Source: Bacteroidota bacterium
GTDB taxonomy: Bacteria; Bacteroidota; Bacteroidia; Chitinophagales; Chitinophagaceae
NCBI GenBank assembly: GCA_013287475.1
Contig: JABDDT010000016.1
Span: forward strand, 1 to 49,463
Reading direction: 5' to 3'
DNA: 49,463 bases
Shown here piece after piece: positions 1 to 8,821 of this stretch. The stretch's first letter is position 1. Every line of letters starts with the position of its first letter. Position numbers and translations under genes: made by a program. Under the pieces are notes generated by a model. The model had not been told where the DNA came from and ran no database searches. It worked only from the letters and a program-made list of their open reading frames with translations.

Positions 1-1508
1 GAAATTTTACTGCCTGACCATGTAAGCAGTGAATCTTCGAATGGACGTGTCTGGAACAGCGGTGAAATCACTGGCTGCATCATGGAAATATTTCCTGTTT
101 TTGCCTCAGCATCTCCCCATCGTTCCAGGAAATGTGGCGAAGGCAGAATGTATTTGCACAATTCTGTAGTTTCATCCAGACGACTGCTGAAAGAAACAGT
201 GGTCTTTACTTTTTCAAGACCTGTTTTGAAATTTTTTGAAGCAGGGTTATCATAAACAGGATTTACATCATACACGAGTAGGGTGCTGATTTTTCCTGCA
301 TTCATATCAGAAACGAGGTTTGCGAATTCGCTGTCAATTCCCTGGCGGGTCAGGTTGAGGCCATCCCAGGTTATCGTTGTTCCATTAGCGCCGATCGCTT
401 CATTGATTGCATTGACAATCGTTTGCACCTGGATATTATTTGAGCCGGAAACTACGAGTGCCTTGCCTTTATTCGCGAGCAGATCTTTTGCGGCTTTATT
501 AACGCCGGCTTTTAATTTTTCAGAAACAGCAGGAGCTGTAACATTTCCGCCAAGAGCAGCAAGCAGGGCCAGCGCAACAGCTGCACTTTCAGAAGGTTTG
601 TGTGCAAAACGTTCATCAGCATTCGCACCCGTCATACTAAGCAGGGACTCGAACTGATAATGCTTGCTCATGGCAGGAGCCTTCTCATCTATCTTTCTTC
701 CCTTTGCATATTGTCTGGCGAATTCAATTGGTGAAAGCCAGGTTCCAAGGAAATCAGCACCCAGACTCACGACAACTTTTGCTTCGTCGAAATGATATGA
801 GGGAATGGCTCTTTTACCATAAGATATTTCATTCGCCTGCAGCATGCCGCTGAATGAATCAGTATCATACTGAACGTGACGGCTTCCCTGATATTTAGAC
901 AGAGCATCCGCGATTACTTGTTTAGTCGTTGCAGAAGTAATGGTAGGCGTGAGCAGAACGGTAATTCCATTTTGCGAAGCCATAGAATCCATCACCAGTT
1001 TGTCAAAAGCTTCGAAGCTGGTTACTTCCTGTGGTACACCCTGCACCATCTGTACCGGATAACGCAGTCGGGCAGTATCATACAGATCTAAGATGGAAGC
1101 CTGTACGCGGGCAGAAGTTCCTCCTTTCGTAACACCGGATAATTCATTCCCTTCCAGTTTTACCGGCCTTCCATCTCTTACTTTGGCAACAATGGAAACC
1201 GCATCACCGCCGGAAACAAAAGTAGTTGCGTAATAATCTGCTACACCGGGAACCATGTTCTCGGGTTTATTGATATATGGGATAATATGTCTTACCGGCA
1301 TTTCGCAACTCGCAGCGAGGGTAGCTGCGGCCGTACTGAAACCAAGAAATTTAAGGAAATCCCGGCGGGGATGTTTTGAATCCATCAATCCCTTTCCGTC
1401 ATCCAACGAACCCGGAAGATCTTCCCTGAATTCATTCTCCTGATCCTTTAAATACGATTCAGTCAGATTGAGTTCCCCAAAACTTTTCCAGTACTTTTTT
1501 TCGCTCAT
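1..1508 (-). CDS. actB: Alternative complex III molybdopterin-oxidoreductase-like/Fe-S subunit ActB (partial)
   Basis: The frame is open from an ATG at 1508 to the window edge, so about 502 N-terminal residues are visible and the C-terminus is missing. Residues 48-58 read RRDFLKFLGFS and are followed by an Ala-rich stretch and a Cys, which is the Tat-variant leader of ActB. In this family a molybdopterin-oxidoreductase-like domain without cofactor is followed by a ferredoxin-like Fe-S domain. The Fe-S part would lie outside the window. ActB works in the quinol:electron acceptor complex ACIII of the respiratory chain. The gene lies 90 bp downstream of the haem subunit gene actA on the same strand, the usual actAB order, which supports the assignment. 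Confidence 0.85.
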   Translation of the reverse strand, partial: MSEKKYWKSFGELNLTESYLKDQENEFREDLPGSLDDGKGLMDSKHPRRDFLKFLGFSTAAATLAASCEMPVRHIIPYINKPENMVPGVADYYATTFVSGGDAVSIVAKVRDGRPVKLEGNELSGVTKGGTSARVQASILDLYDTARLRYPVQMVQGVPQEVTSFEAFDKLVMDSMASQNGITVLLTPTITSATTKQVIADALSKYQGSRHVQYDTDSFSGMLQANEISYGKRAIPSYHFDEAKVVVSLGADFLGTWLSPIEFARQYAKGRKIDEKAPAMSKHYQFESLLSMTGANADERFAHKPSESAAVALALLAALGGNVTAPAVSEKLKAGVNKAAKDLLANKGKALVVSGSNNIQVQTIVNAINEAIGANGTTITWDGLNLTRQGIDSEFANLVSDMNAGKISTLLVYDVNPVYDNPASKNFKTGLEKVKTTVSFSSRLDETTELCKYILPSPHFLERWGDAEAKTGNISMMQPVISPLFQTRPFEDSLLTWSGSKI

Positions 1509-1563
1509 CGAGATTCAAATTTGAAAATCCTAATACTTAACCTTGGAAATAAGAATGCCTTCC

Positions 1564-1600
1564 ACTCTTATACTCTTATACTCCTATACTCTTATACTCT
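1564..1600. repeat. Tandem octamer array (ctcttata type) between actA and actB
   Basis: Four to five copies of the word CTCTTATA in one orientation only fill the actA-actB gap. The actA stop codon (TAG at 1601-1599 on the minus strand) borders the array. No facing arm is seen here, unlike the array downstream of feoB, which uses the same word. That fits a gap inside an operon, where a terminator hairpin would not be expected. Confidence 0.8.
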
Positions 1601-2861
1601 AATAATGACATTTCTGACATTCAGTTCCTCCAATATTCTCAACCGTAACACTGTCCATTTTTCCTGTTTGCAGATTATGGTTGAACCTTTCGTAAATGCT
1701 ATAGAATTTATTTCCGTTTCCGGCTGAATCAGGGAAATTAACTTTAGTTGTGCGGTGACAGTTAATACACCAGCCCATGCTGAGTTCAGAAAACTGTTTC
1801 ACTTCATTCATTTCAGTGATACTCCCGTGACAGGTCTGGCATTGTACTTTACCTGCGCGGATATGCTGTGAGTGATTGAAATAAACATGGTCGGGCAGGT
1901 TATGAATTTTAACCCATTCGATTTGTTTGCCTGGTTCTGTGTATTTACCAGATTTTGGATCGTAGCCTGTATAAGAATAGAGTTTTTGAATTTCTCCGTT
2001 AGCATCCACTTCCTTGCCGTCGGCCCGATGAAGGACTTCACCCTTGTAATCATTAATAGCCGCATGGCAATTCATACAGACATTAAGTGAAGGGACACCG
2101 GCCATTTTGGAATCCCAGGCGCCACCATGGCAATATAAACAACTGATCTGGTTTGTACCCGGATGTACTTTATGGGAAAAGAAAATGGGTTGTTCAGGCT
2201 GGTAGTTTTGTTGTCTGCCTAACCCAATGGCTGCCTGCACAACATAATAACCGCCTACTACAAAAAGCACCAGAACGAGAAAAGTGATATATACTTTATT
2301 ACGATAGAAAGGGATAGGTTCATGAGATGGAACTCCCGATTTATCGTCTGAAAGTTTTTTAAGATTACTGTTTACCTGAAGAAGTACCAGCATAATTACT
2401 GCCAGGATCAGAGTGAGGATGCCGTATAGTAGGCTGCTGTCTGATTCAGCATCTGGGTTCGGCGGAACAGGTGTACCATTTTTGCCTACGCCTGGTTCAG
2501 GATAAGTTTCAACATATTTCAGAATCGCATCGATTTCAGCATCCGTTAGCGATGGAAAGGTGTTCATCGGCGTCTTGCCAAATTGGATATACAGGTCGTT
2601 AAAATATTTATCTCCTGAAGCCAAAACGGCCGCGTTATTGCGAATCCAGGCATGAAGTAATTTCTGATCAGGAACTCTTGAAGTAACTCCTTTTAATGCG
2701 GGACCTGTTACCTGCTTTATTGGATTATGGCAGGACGCACAATCGCTTTGAAAGAGCGCCTTTCCATCCTGAGCCATCGAAAGATTTCCGGAAAAAAGGA
2801 ACGAAACAGTGAGAAGAAAAATGAAGGATATCCGGAAAGCACTTAGTCTGTAATGATGCAT
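1599..2861 (-). CDS. actA: Alternative complex III multihaem cytochrome c subunit ActA
   Basis: The product is 420 residues with six CxxCH haem-c motifs: CASCH near residue 40, then CLYCH, CMNCH, CQTCH, CINCH and CQKCH in the C-terminal half. The first motif sits in a small mono-haem cytochrome c domain after a signal peptide. Two hydrophobic segments follow (LLYGILTLILAVIMLVLLQV and a second beginning VYITFLVLVLF), then the five-haem domain. ActA of characterised ACIII carries five haems, and a separate ActE lipoprotein carries one, so this protein looks like a fusion of the two roles. I chose the ATG at 2861 because it directly precedes a signal peptide; an upstream ATG at 2894 is possible. 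The protein passes electrons from quinol oxidation to the terminal oxidase at the periplasmic face. Confidence 0.88.
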   Translation of the reverse strand: MHHYRLSAFRISFIFLLTVSFLFSGNLSMAQDGKALFQSDCASCHNPIKQVTGPALKGVTSRVPDQKLLHAWIRNNAAVLASGDKYFNDLYIQFGKTPMNTFPSLTDAEIDAILKYVETYPEPGVGKNGTPVPPNPDAESDSSLLYGILTLILAVIMLVLLQVNSNLKKLSDDKSGVPSHEPIPFYRNKVYITFLVLVLFVVGGYYVVQAAIGLGRQQNYQPEQPIFFSHKVHPGTNQISCLYCHGGAWDSKMAGVPSLNVCMNCHAAINDYKGEVLHRADGKEVDANGEIQKLYSYTGYDPKSGKYTEPGKQIEWVKIHNLPDHVYFNHSQHIRAGKVQCQTCHGSITEMNEVKQFSELSMGWCINCHRTTKVNFPDSAGNGNKFYSIYERFNHNLQTGKMDSVTVENIGGTECQKCHY

Positions 2862-3126
2862 ATATACATTCAGTGTATAAATGTGAAAAATCATCTCGGT
2901 TGGCTGCAAAAGTAAGCCATGGAATTAACAATATACCAACATGCTTGAAATTTTTTTTCCCTTATCTGGCCTGCATTTCAGACGATTATGTATTTTTTTA
3001 AAAAATGAATGTCATCGCTTTGTCATCCTGTTTCAGCGGAATTTCTGCATCGAAAAGACCTTGTTTTCAAACCAGTTTTTTACTACATCTTTACAATCGT
3101 TTTCATCCAGCGTTTAAGTTTTTTGT
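2862..3126. other. Divergent intergenic region between actA and purN
   Basis: This 265-bp gap must hold the promoters of both actA and purN. It is T-rich with homopolymer runs, and I see no clean TTTG / TAnnTTTG pair, no repeat array and no RNA gene. Confidence 0.4.
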
Positions 3127-3747
3127 ATGAGTGAAGAACCGTCAACTATCCGAATCGCCATTTTTGCATCCGGTCAGGGCACAAATACGAAAGAGATCAT
3201 TCGTTATTTTCATGAAACAGGACATTTAGTCATGGGATGTCGGGTTGAAATTTCACTGATTGTTTGTAATAAACCAGGGGCTGGTGTTTTGGATATTGCT
3301 AAAGAATCGGGCATACCTGAACTCATTATTGAGAAAGAAAAGTTTTTTCGCGGATCCCACTATATTGCTGAACTTAAAAAAAATAATATTTCATTCATTG
3401 TGCTGGCAGGATTTTTATGGAAAATCCCTTCAGAACTCATCCGTGCATACCCTGACCGGATCCTGAATATCCATCCTGCACTTCTGCCTTCCTATGGAGG
3501 GAAAGGCATGTATGGGTCGGCAGTACATGAAGCTGTTGTTACCGCCCGGGAACATGAAAGCGGTATCAGTATTCATTATGTGGATGAAATATATGATCAT
3601 GGAAGAATTTTTTTTCAGGCCAGGATTCATCTCTCAAAAGACGAAACGACTGAAAGTCTGTCAAAAAAAATACATGCCCTTGAATACAAACATTATCCGG
3701 AACAGATTGCACGGTGGATTGAATCATCTTTGAAGCTTAAAGCTTAA
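3127..3747 (+). CDS. purN: Phosphoribosylglycinamide formyltransferase
   Basis: PurN transfers a formyl group from 10-formyl-tetrahydrofolate to GAR in purine synthesis in the cytoplasm. The 206-residue length is normal. The N-terminal loop reads FASGQGTN (13-20) where GSGSN is usual. The catalytic set is present: N114 and H116 in NIHPALLP, and D157 in DEIYDHGR. The C-terminus ends in LKLKA, and these last codons plus the TAA stop are made of the repeat word AAGCTTAA, so the intergenic array runs into the gene end. It is divergent from actA and appears monocistronic. Confidence 0.93.
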   Translation: MSEEPSTIRIAIFASGQGTNTKEIIRYFHETGHLVMGCRVEISLIVCNKPGAGVLDIAKESGIPELIIEKEKFFRGSHYIAELKKNNISFIVLAGFLWKIPSELIRAYPDRILNIHPALLPSYGGKGMYGSAVHEAVVTAREHESGISIHYVDEIYDHGRIFFQARIHLSKDETTESLSKKIHALEYKHYPEQIARWIESSLKLKA

Positions 3748-3771
3748 AGCTTAACGCTGAAGGCTTAAAGC
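3734..3771. repeat. Heptamer array (gcttaaa/gcttaac) overlapping the purN stop codon
   Basis: AAGCTTAAAGCTTAAAGCTT-type words start inside the last purN codons and continue past the stop. GCTTAA is itself close to self-complementary, so such an array can pair with itself. Confidence 0.8.
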
Positions 3772-3780
3772 CGGAACAAT

Positions 3781-3897
3781 TGTTAATTGTAAATTGTCAA
3801 TGGTAAATTGATAGCATATAGTGCACGTCGATGATAAAATGCAGAAAGCATTTAAATAAAATGCGTTTACAATTAACAATTGACAATTCACAATTAA
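3781..3897. repeat. Facing heptamer arms (ttaattg / caattaa) forming an imperfect hairpin
   Basis: The left arm at 3781-3810 has AATTGT words and the right arm at 3866-3897 has ACAATT words. The two arms are complementary and separated by about 55 bp. This is the same word family as the 29.4-kb array. It could act as a transcription terminator or mRNA 3' stabiliser, but has no clear U-tract. Confidence 0.65.
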
Positions 3898-3984
3898 TCC
3901 GTTGTAGTTTGCTGTTACATTGGAACAGGAATCCAAATTATCCGTTAAAATTTTAAATGTTTGATTCCTAAATCCTATTTTGCC

Positions 3985-4100
3985 CCTTAAAGCTTAACGC
4001 TTAACGCTTAACGCTTAACGCTTAAAGCCTAACGCGTAACGCCTAACGCGGAACGCTTAACGCTTAACGCTTAAAGCCTAACGCGTAACGCATAACGCAA
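3985..4100. repeat. Long heptamer array (gcttaac / gcctaac / gcgtaac)
   Basis: About 15 consecutive heptamers, mainly GCTTAAC, with the internal variants GCTTAAA, GCCTAAC, GCGTAAC and GCGGAAC. A block of variants repeats in the same order, which suggests duplication of multi-unit blocks rather than simple slippage. The rest of this 485-bp gap (3898-3984, 4101-4232) shows nothing I recognise. Confidence 0.85.
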
Positions 4101-4232
4101 TGAACAAAAGCTCAATCCAAAAATCCGAAAGACCTGAACCATTTTCCTAAGAAACGCAAGCAGATAAAACCGAAAACTTAAAGCGCAGCATGTTAATGAC
4201 AATCGTGCCTGTACATTATTAAACTAATTTTT

Positions 4233-5024
4233 TTGGTTCGATTTTACGTATATCTGAGAAAGACGATATTCTTTGCGCTGCTTGTTTTTTGCTCGGCAAA
4301 ATGCGTTGCCCAGGAGGTTACAATCCATGGAACAGTATTTAATATGTATAAGACCCGTCCGCTCGACGGAGTTAGTGTACTCTGTAGTTGTGGATCAGGA
4401 ACAACGACGGATTCCAATGGGAATTATATGATCCGCGTGGACCAGTCAGATTCCCTTCGTTTTTCTTACCTCGGCCGCGCCACACAGATGTTCCCGGTTT
4501 TCATGATGAACTCCACAGCAGGATTCGATATTGCTCTGCATGTAAATCCGACTGAACTGAATGAAGTACGTGTGGCTCCCAGGAATTATCATATGGATTC
4601 ACTGCAGAACAGGAAAGATTATGAAAAGATTTTTAATTATAAAAAGCCCGGTCTTGAACTGACCGATGGTTCCGTAGGAGGAGGCGTTGGATTTGACCTT
4701 GACGAAATAATTAATGTGTTCCGTTTTCAAAGAAACCGGCGATTACTAGCCTTCCAGCAAAGATTAATTGCTGATGAGCAGGATAAATTCATTGACCATC
4801 GGTTCACCCGATATATTGTAAAACAAATCACTCACCTGGATGGTGATGCTGAAGATTCATTTATGCGCCGTTACCGGCCTTCTTATCAATTTACCCAGCT
4901 TGCCACTGATTACGAATATGCAGAGTATATAAAACTTGCTTACCTGGATTATGAAAGGCATTTGAGTTCCCATTATGTGCCAGGTAAGAAAGAAGATGAT
5001 ACGATACCACTGACACCGTTCTAA
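4233..5024 (+). CDS. Secreted protein with carboxypeptidase-regulatory-like domain
   Basis: The product has up to 263 residues. A signal peptide ends near CVAQ (about residue 27). It is followed by a beta-sandwich of the carboxypeptidase-D regulatory/TonB-plug-associated type (about 28-115), with VTIHGTVFN, GTTTDSNGNY and an LRFSYLG strand. The C-terminal half is charged, with no family I can name. Proteins of this type are usual in Bacteroidota periplasm or outer membrane; the ligand is unknown. The only start giving the full signal peptide is TTG at 4233, since the first internal ATG is after the regulatory domain begins; TTG is therefore probable. The TAA stop is part of the following repeat array. 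Confidence 0.7.
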   Translation: MVRFYVYLRKTIFFALLVFCSAKCVAQEVTIHGTVFNMYKTRPLDGVSVLCSCGSGTTTDSNGNYMIRVDQSDSLRFSYLGRATQMFPVFMMNSTAGFDIALHVNPTELNEVRVAPRNYHMDSLQNRKDYEKIFNYKKPGLELTDGSVGGGVGFDLDEIINVFRFQRNRRLLAFQQRLIADEQDKFIDHRFTRYIVKQITHLDGDAEDSFMRRYRPSYQFTQLATDYEYAEYIKLAYLDYERHLSSHYVPGKKEDDTIPLTPF

Positions 5025-5210
5025 GCGTAAGGCATAAAGCGTAAGGCGTAAAGCTTAAGGCTTAAGGCAAATTAGAAATTTGAAAAATAAAATGATCAGA
5101 ATAAAAATGTATTGAAATGTTCCAGGCTTTAAGCTTTATGCCTTACGCTTTACGCCTTACGCCTTACGCCTTACGCCTTAAGCCTTAAGCTTTAAGCTTT
5201 AAGCTTTAAA
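5022..5210. repeat. Facing heptamer arrays (gcgtaag ... cttacgc) between two genes
   Basis: The left arm at 5022-5068 has words such as GCGTAAGGCATAAAGC. The right arm at 5125-5210 has the complementary words GCTTTATGCCTTACGC and more. About 55 bp of unrelated sequence lies between. The arms can fold into a long imperfect hairpin. The array starts with the stop codon of the upstream gene and ends 10 bp before the chrA start. Confidence 0.85.
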
Positions 5211-5220
5211 TTGTACTTAA

Positions 5221-6465
5221 ATGCAATTACTCCGGCACATTCCCTTTCTAAAAGCAGTTTTCCTGCACAGCATTTCTGCATTCGGAGGTCCGCAGGGTCA
5301 CCTGGGTATGATGATGAAAACCTTTGTAAACAGACGTCATGATGTTACAGAAGAAGAACTGATCGACTATAACGCTTTCTGCCAACTGCTGCCCGGTGCT
5401 TCCTCTACCCAAACACTCATTCTGATTGGATACAAACGCGGGGGCATTCCGCTGGCAGTGATCACACTCATAATCTGGATGCTTCCTGCATGCATCCTCA
5501 TGGGCATTTTTTCTTTTTTCATAGAATACATTAACGATAAAAACGGCAGCCTGCAACTTTTTCGTTTTGTAGAACCCATGACAGTAGGTTTCATTGTTTT
5601 TGCTGCCTGGAAAGCTTTTCGCGTTTCTGTACATAATACCATCACACATATAATAATGCTGGTATCGGCCATCTCAACTTTTCTTCTATTTAAAACACCC
5701 TGGATTTTTCCGATCGTGATTGTGCTGGGTGGACTAATCACAAATATCAGCAGCAGGCGTATACCCCAAACAGAAGTTATTACACAGAAAATTAAATGGG
5801 CCAATATCTGGCTCTTTGCATTTATTTTTATTCTCGCCGGTGCTTCCAGTGAGCTGGCCAGAAAAAATAACTGGCCACACAGAAGGCCCATTAATCTGTT
5901 TGAAAACACGTATCGCTTCGGCAGCCTGGTATTTGGCGGCGGACAGGTCCTGATTCCTTTTATGTATGAGCAATTCGTTGCGAGGCCTGAATCACAAAAA
6001 CTCATTAAACGAAATCCCAATATTGTCAAAATCAATAAAGATGATTTTTATACAGGCGCCGGATTTGTAAGGGCAATCCCCGGACCTGTTTTCTCCGTTT
6101 CATCCTATATGGGCGGAATTGCAATGAAAGACATGGGGTTTTCTGCCCAGGTCATGGGATGTGTAATAGGCTCTGTTGCCATTTTTCTGCCAAGTGCATT
6201 GTTAGTCCTTTTCTTTTTTCCCATCTGGTCGAACATGAAAAAATATGCGACCGTATACCGTGCTCTTGAAGGTATTAATGCCGTGGTCGTGGGCATTATG
6301 GTTGCCAGTAGTTTTTATATGATGAAAGATTTTACTTCCGGCTCAACCCTCATGCTATGGCTCAATATAGCTGTGGGAATACTTACCTTTATTCTCCTGC
6401 AATACAGCAAGTTACCTTCACCGGTAATCGTCATGATCTGTTTGTTATTTGGATGGATCATTTGA
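5221..6465 (+). CDS. chrA: Chromate efflux transporter, two-CHR-domain type
   Basis: ChrA is an inner-membrane transporter that exports chromate, probably as a proton antiporter. The 414 residues match the long two-domain class. The first CHR domain starts with [12 protein letters not shown] (about 20-31) and the second with [16 protein letters not shown] (about 232-247) and [14 protein letters not shown]. Around ten hydrophobic segments are visible. No chromate-responsive regulator lies next to it, so the real substrate could be another oxyanion. The TGA stop lies at the first unit of a GACCGTT array. Confidence 0.85.
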   Translation: MQLLRHIPFLKAVFLHSISAFGGPQGHLGMMMKTFVNRRHDVTEEELIDYNAFCQLLPGASSTQTLILIGYKRGGIPLAVITLIIWMLPACILMGIFSFFIEYINDKNGSLQLFRFVEPMTVGFIVFAAWKAFRVSVHNTITHIIMLVSAISTFLLFKTPWIFPIVIVLGGLITNISSRRIPQTEVITQKIKWANIWLFAFIFILAGASSELARKNNWPHRRPINLFENTYRFGSLVFGGGQVLIPFMYEQFVARPESQKLIKRNPNIVKINKDDFYTGAGFVRAIPGPVFSVSSYMGGIAMKDMGFSAQVMGCVIGSVAIFLPSALLVLFFFPIWSNMKKYATVYRALEGINAVVVGIMVASSFYMMKDFTSGSTLMLWLNIAVGILTFILLQYSKLPSPVIVMICLLFGWII

Positions 6466-6556
6466 CCATTGACCGTTGACCGTTGACCGTTAACCGGAGT
6501 TAAGTTAAAAGTTGCCCACACCCTCACACTCTCACACTCTCACACTCTCACACTTT
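6462..6556. repeat. Two arrays: gaccgtt heptamers, then cacactct octamers
   Basis: 6462-6496 holds TTGACCGTTGACCGTT-type heptamers starting at the chrA stop. 6515-6556 holds four to five CACACTCT octamers. Two different word families sit side by side without a facing arm. Confidence 0.8.
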
Positions 6557-6601
6557 AAAAATCCCTTCCGCAAATCGTAAACATATTAAAATCATTACCT
6601 C

Positions 6602-6609
6602 TAAATTTG
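6602..6609 (+). promoter_or_regulatory. Possible -7 element for feoB (TAAATTTG)
   Basis: The sequence matches the Bacteroidota TAnnTTTG -7 consensus and lies 13 bp before the feoB ATG. I see no good TTTG at the -33 position, so this is tentative. Confidence 0.35.
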
Positions 6610-6622
6610 CTTCCCCTATATA

Positions 6623-8734
6623 ATGAGCTTATTGAATAAACGTAAAATAAATATTGGTCTCGTTGGCAATCCGAATAGTGGGAAAAGCTCTCTTTTTAAC
6701 GCCCTTACCGGCCTTCACCAGAAAGTGGGAAATTTTCCTGGCGTAACCATTGACAAAAAAACCGGCTCCTGCAATCTGGGTGGGGAAAATCAGGCACTGA
6801 TCGTTGATCTTCCGGGAACATATAGCCTTTATCCCAAACGTTCCGATGAATGGGTGACATATAAAATATTGCTCGATCAGGATGAAGAAATAAAAGTAGA
6901 TATGGTGATCCTGCTTGTCGATGCAAGTAATCTCCGCAGGAACCTGCTTTTTTGCTCTCAGATCATCGATCTGAAAATCCCGGTTGTCGTCGCATTAACG
7001 ATGATGGACCTGGCTGCGAAAAAAGGAATTGAGATAGATGTACCCGGCCTTGAAAGAGAATTGGGTGTACCTGTAGTGCCTGTTAATCCCCGCAAGAATA
7101 AAGGCATGCCACAATTGAAAAGAATTCTTGCACAGCGCGCACAACATCTGCAACAGGCACCCATTCGGGATTTTATTCCCAATCACGCACTTGCAAATGA
7201 TGCCGTATCACAAATGCGACAGGCAATGCCTGAAATCAGTGATTATAAAGCGCTCCATTATCTCATCAACCACGAATCCTTCGGCTTCAGCAAGGATATG
7301 CATCACCGGATTGAAAGCATTGAAGAAGTAAACCATTTCAACCATACCCGCGTTCAGGCAGAAGAAATCCTTCAGCGATATAACCGTATACGGCAGGTGA
7401 TGCAGCAAACGATTTCTGAACCTGACCCACTGCAAAAAACATTATTCACTGAAAGACTGGACAATATCCTTCTTCATCGTGTTTGGGGTTATGTTATCTT
7501 ACTCACCGTCCTTTTTTTCCTTTTTCAAAGTGTATTTTGGCTGGCCCGCTTTCCGATGGATGGGCTCGACTGGTCCCTGACAAAAATGACCAGTTGGGTT
7601 TCGGCTCAACTGCCTGACGGATGGTTTCGTGACCTCATGGTGAACGGCCTGCTTGCAGGACTCAGTGGCATCCTGGTTTTTATTCCACAAATCATGATCC
7701 TCTTCGGGCTTATCACCGTGCTCGAGGATACTGGATATATGGCCCGCATAAGTTTTCTAACGGACAAGCTCATGCGTAAAGTAGGATTGAATGGTAAATC
7801 CGTAATGCCGATGATCAGTGGCTTCGCATGCGCCGTTCCGGCTATCATGAGCAGCCGGAATATTGAAAACAAAAAGGAAAGGCTGCTTACCATTTTGGTA
7901 ACGCCCCTGATGAGTTGCAGCGCCAGACTTCCAGTTTATACCATGCTCATTGCACTCACCGTTCCAAATAAAGATGTCTGGGGTTTTTTTAATATGCAGG
8001 GTCTTGTAATGATGGGGTTATACCTGATGGGTGTAGTCGCTGCACTTATTGTTTCTTATGTAGCCAAAAGATTTATTCATTCAAAGGAAAAAAGCTTTTT
8101 TATCCTTGAGCTGCCTACCTACCGCGCGCCCCGATGGAAAAATGTCGCTATCACCATGGTAAGCAAAGCAAAAATATTTGTACGTGACGCAGGCAAAGTC
8201 ATCATCGTGATCAGTATGATATTGTGGGGACTGAGCAGTTATGGTCCGAAGGGTCGCATGCTTACCGTCAATGAAAAATATGCTAATGCTCCTGCTTCAG
8301 AAATGAAAGCTAAAAATGCGGAGCATCTGGAAAATTCGTATGCCGGCATTTTAGGAAGAGCAATTGAACCGGTTATTAAACCACTCGGCTATGATTGGAA
8401 GATTGGCATTGCGTTGATAACTTCCTTTGCCGCCAGGGAAGTTTTTATCGGAACAATGGCAACATTATATAGTGTAGAGGGTGGTAAGAATGCAAATCCC
8501 CAGACTCTTCGTGAAAGAATGGCTTCCGCCAAAAGAGAAGACGGTACCAAAGTGTATACACTCGCGACGGCTGTCTCATTAATGATTTTTTATGCCTTCG
8601 CTATGCAATGCATGAGTACACTCGCAGTCGTAAAACGCGAAACGCGCGGGTGGAAATGGCCCATCATTCAATTGGTCTACATGACAGGACTCGCCTATGT
8701 GGCGAGTTTGATTGCATATCAGCTGCTGAAATAG
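6623..8734 (+). CDS. feoB: Ferrous iron transporter FeoB
   Basis: FeoB imports Fe(II) across the inner membrane. The 703 residues start with a GTPase domain: G1 GNPNSGKS (15-22), G2 region PGVT, G3 DLPG (62-65), and a G4-like TMMD in place of the usual NxxD. A helical GDI-like region follows, then the membrane part with two Gate/nucleoside-recognition halves, including SGFACAVPAIMSSR and TPLMSCSARLPVY. No FeoA gene or FeoA-like domain is seen next to or within it, which is unusual but not rare. Downstream is a strong repeat hairpin before a convergent gene. Confidence 0.95.
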   Translation: MSLLNKRKINIGLVGNPNSGKSSLFNALTGLHQKVGNFPGVTIDKKTGSCNLGGENQALIVDLPGTYSLYPKRSDEWVTYKILLDQDEEIKVDMVILLVDASNLRRNLLFCSQIIDLKIPVVVALTMMDLAAKKGIEIDVPGLERELGVPVVPVNPRKNKGMPQLKRILAQRAQHLQQAPIRDFIPNHALANDAVSQMRQAMPEISDYKALHYLINHESFGFSKDMHHRIESIEEVNHFNHTRVQAEEILQRYNRIRQVMQQTISEPDPLQKTLFTERLDNILLHRVWGYVILLTVLFFLFQSVFWLARFPMDGLDWSLTKMTSWVSAQLPDGWFRDLMVNGLLAGLSGILVFIPQIMILFGLITVLEDTGYMARISFLTDKLMRKVGLNGKSVMPMISGFACAVPAIMSSRNIENKKERLLTILVTPLMSCSARLPVYTMLIALTVPNKDVWGFFNMQGLVMMGLYLMGVVAALIVSYVAKRFIHSKEKSFFILELPTYRAPRWKNVAITMVSKAKIFVRDAGKVIIVISMILWGLSSYGPKGRMLTVNEKYANAPASEMKAKNAEHLENSYAGILGRAIEPVIKPLGYDWKIGIALITSFAAREVFIGTMATLYSVEGGKNANPQTLRERMASAKREDGTKVYTLATAVSLMIFYAFAMQCMSTLAVVKRETRGWKWPIIQLVYMTGLAYVASLIAYQLLK

Positions 8735-8738
8735 AAAA

Positions 8739-8814
8739 GCAAGTATAAGAGTATAAGAGTATAGGAGTATATTTATCTTCCCACACTCTTATACTCTTAT
8801 ACTCTTATACTTGC
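8739..8814. terminator. Octamer-built inverted repeat between convergent feoB and a permease gene
   Basis: The left arm at 8739-8770 (GCAAGTATAAGAGTATAAGA and on) faces the right arm at 8784-8814 (ending TATACTCTTATACTTGC). The arms are nearly perfect complements of about 30 bp around a 13-bp loop. The position between two gene ends suggests a bidirectional terminator built from tandem words. No separate U-tract is visible. Confidence 0.6.
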
Positions 8815-8821
8815 CTAAAGT

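Noticed and set aside
283..1443. Several plus-strand ORFs within the first 1.5 kb
   Set aside because: They are shadows of actB, which is open on the minus strand across the whole stretch and shows the ActB leader.
3985..4100. CRISPR array
   Set aside because: The units are 7 bp with no spacers; this and all similar arrays are contiguous tandem words, and no cas genes are present.
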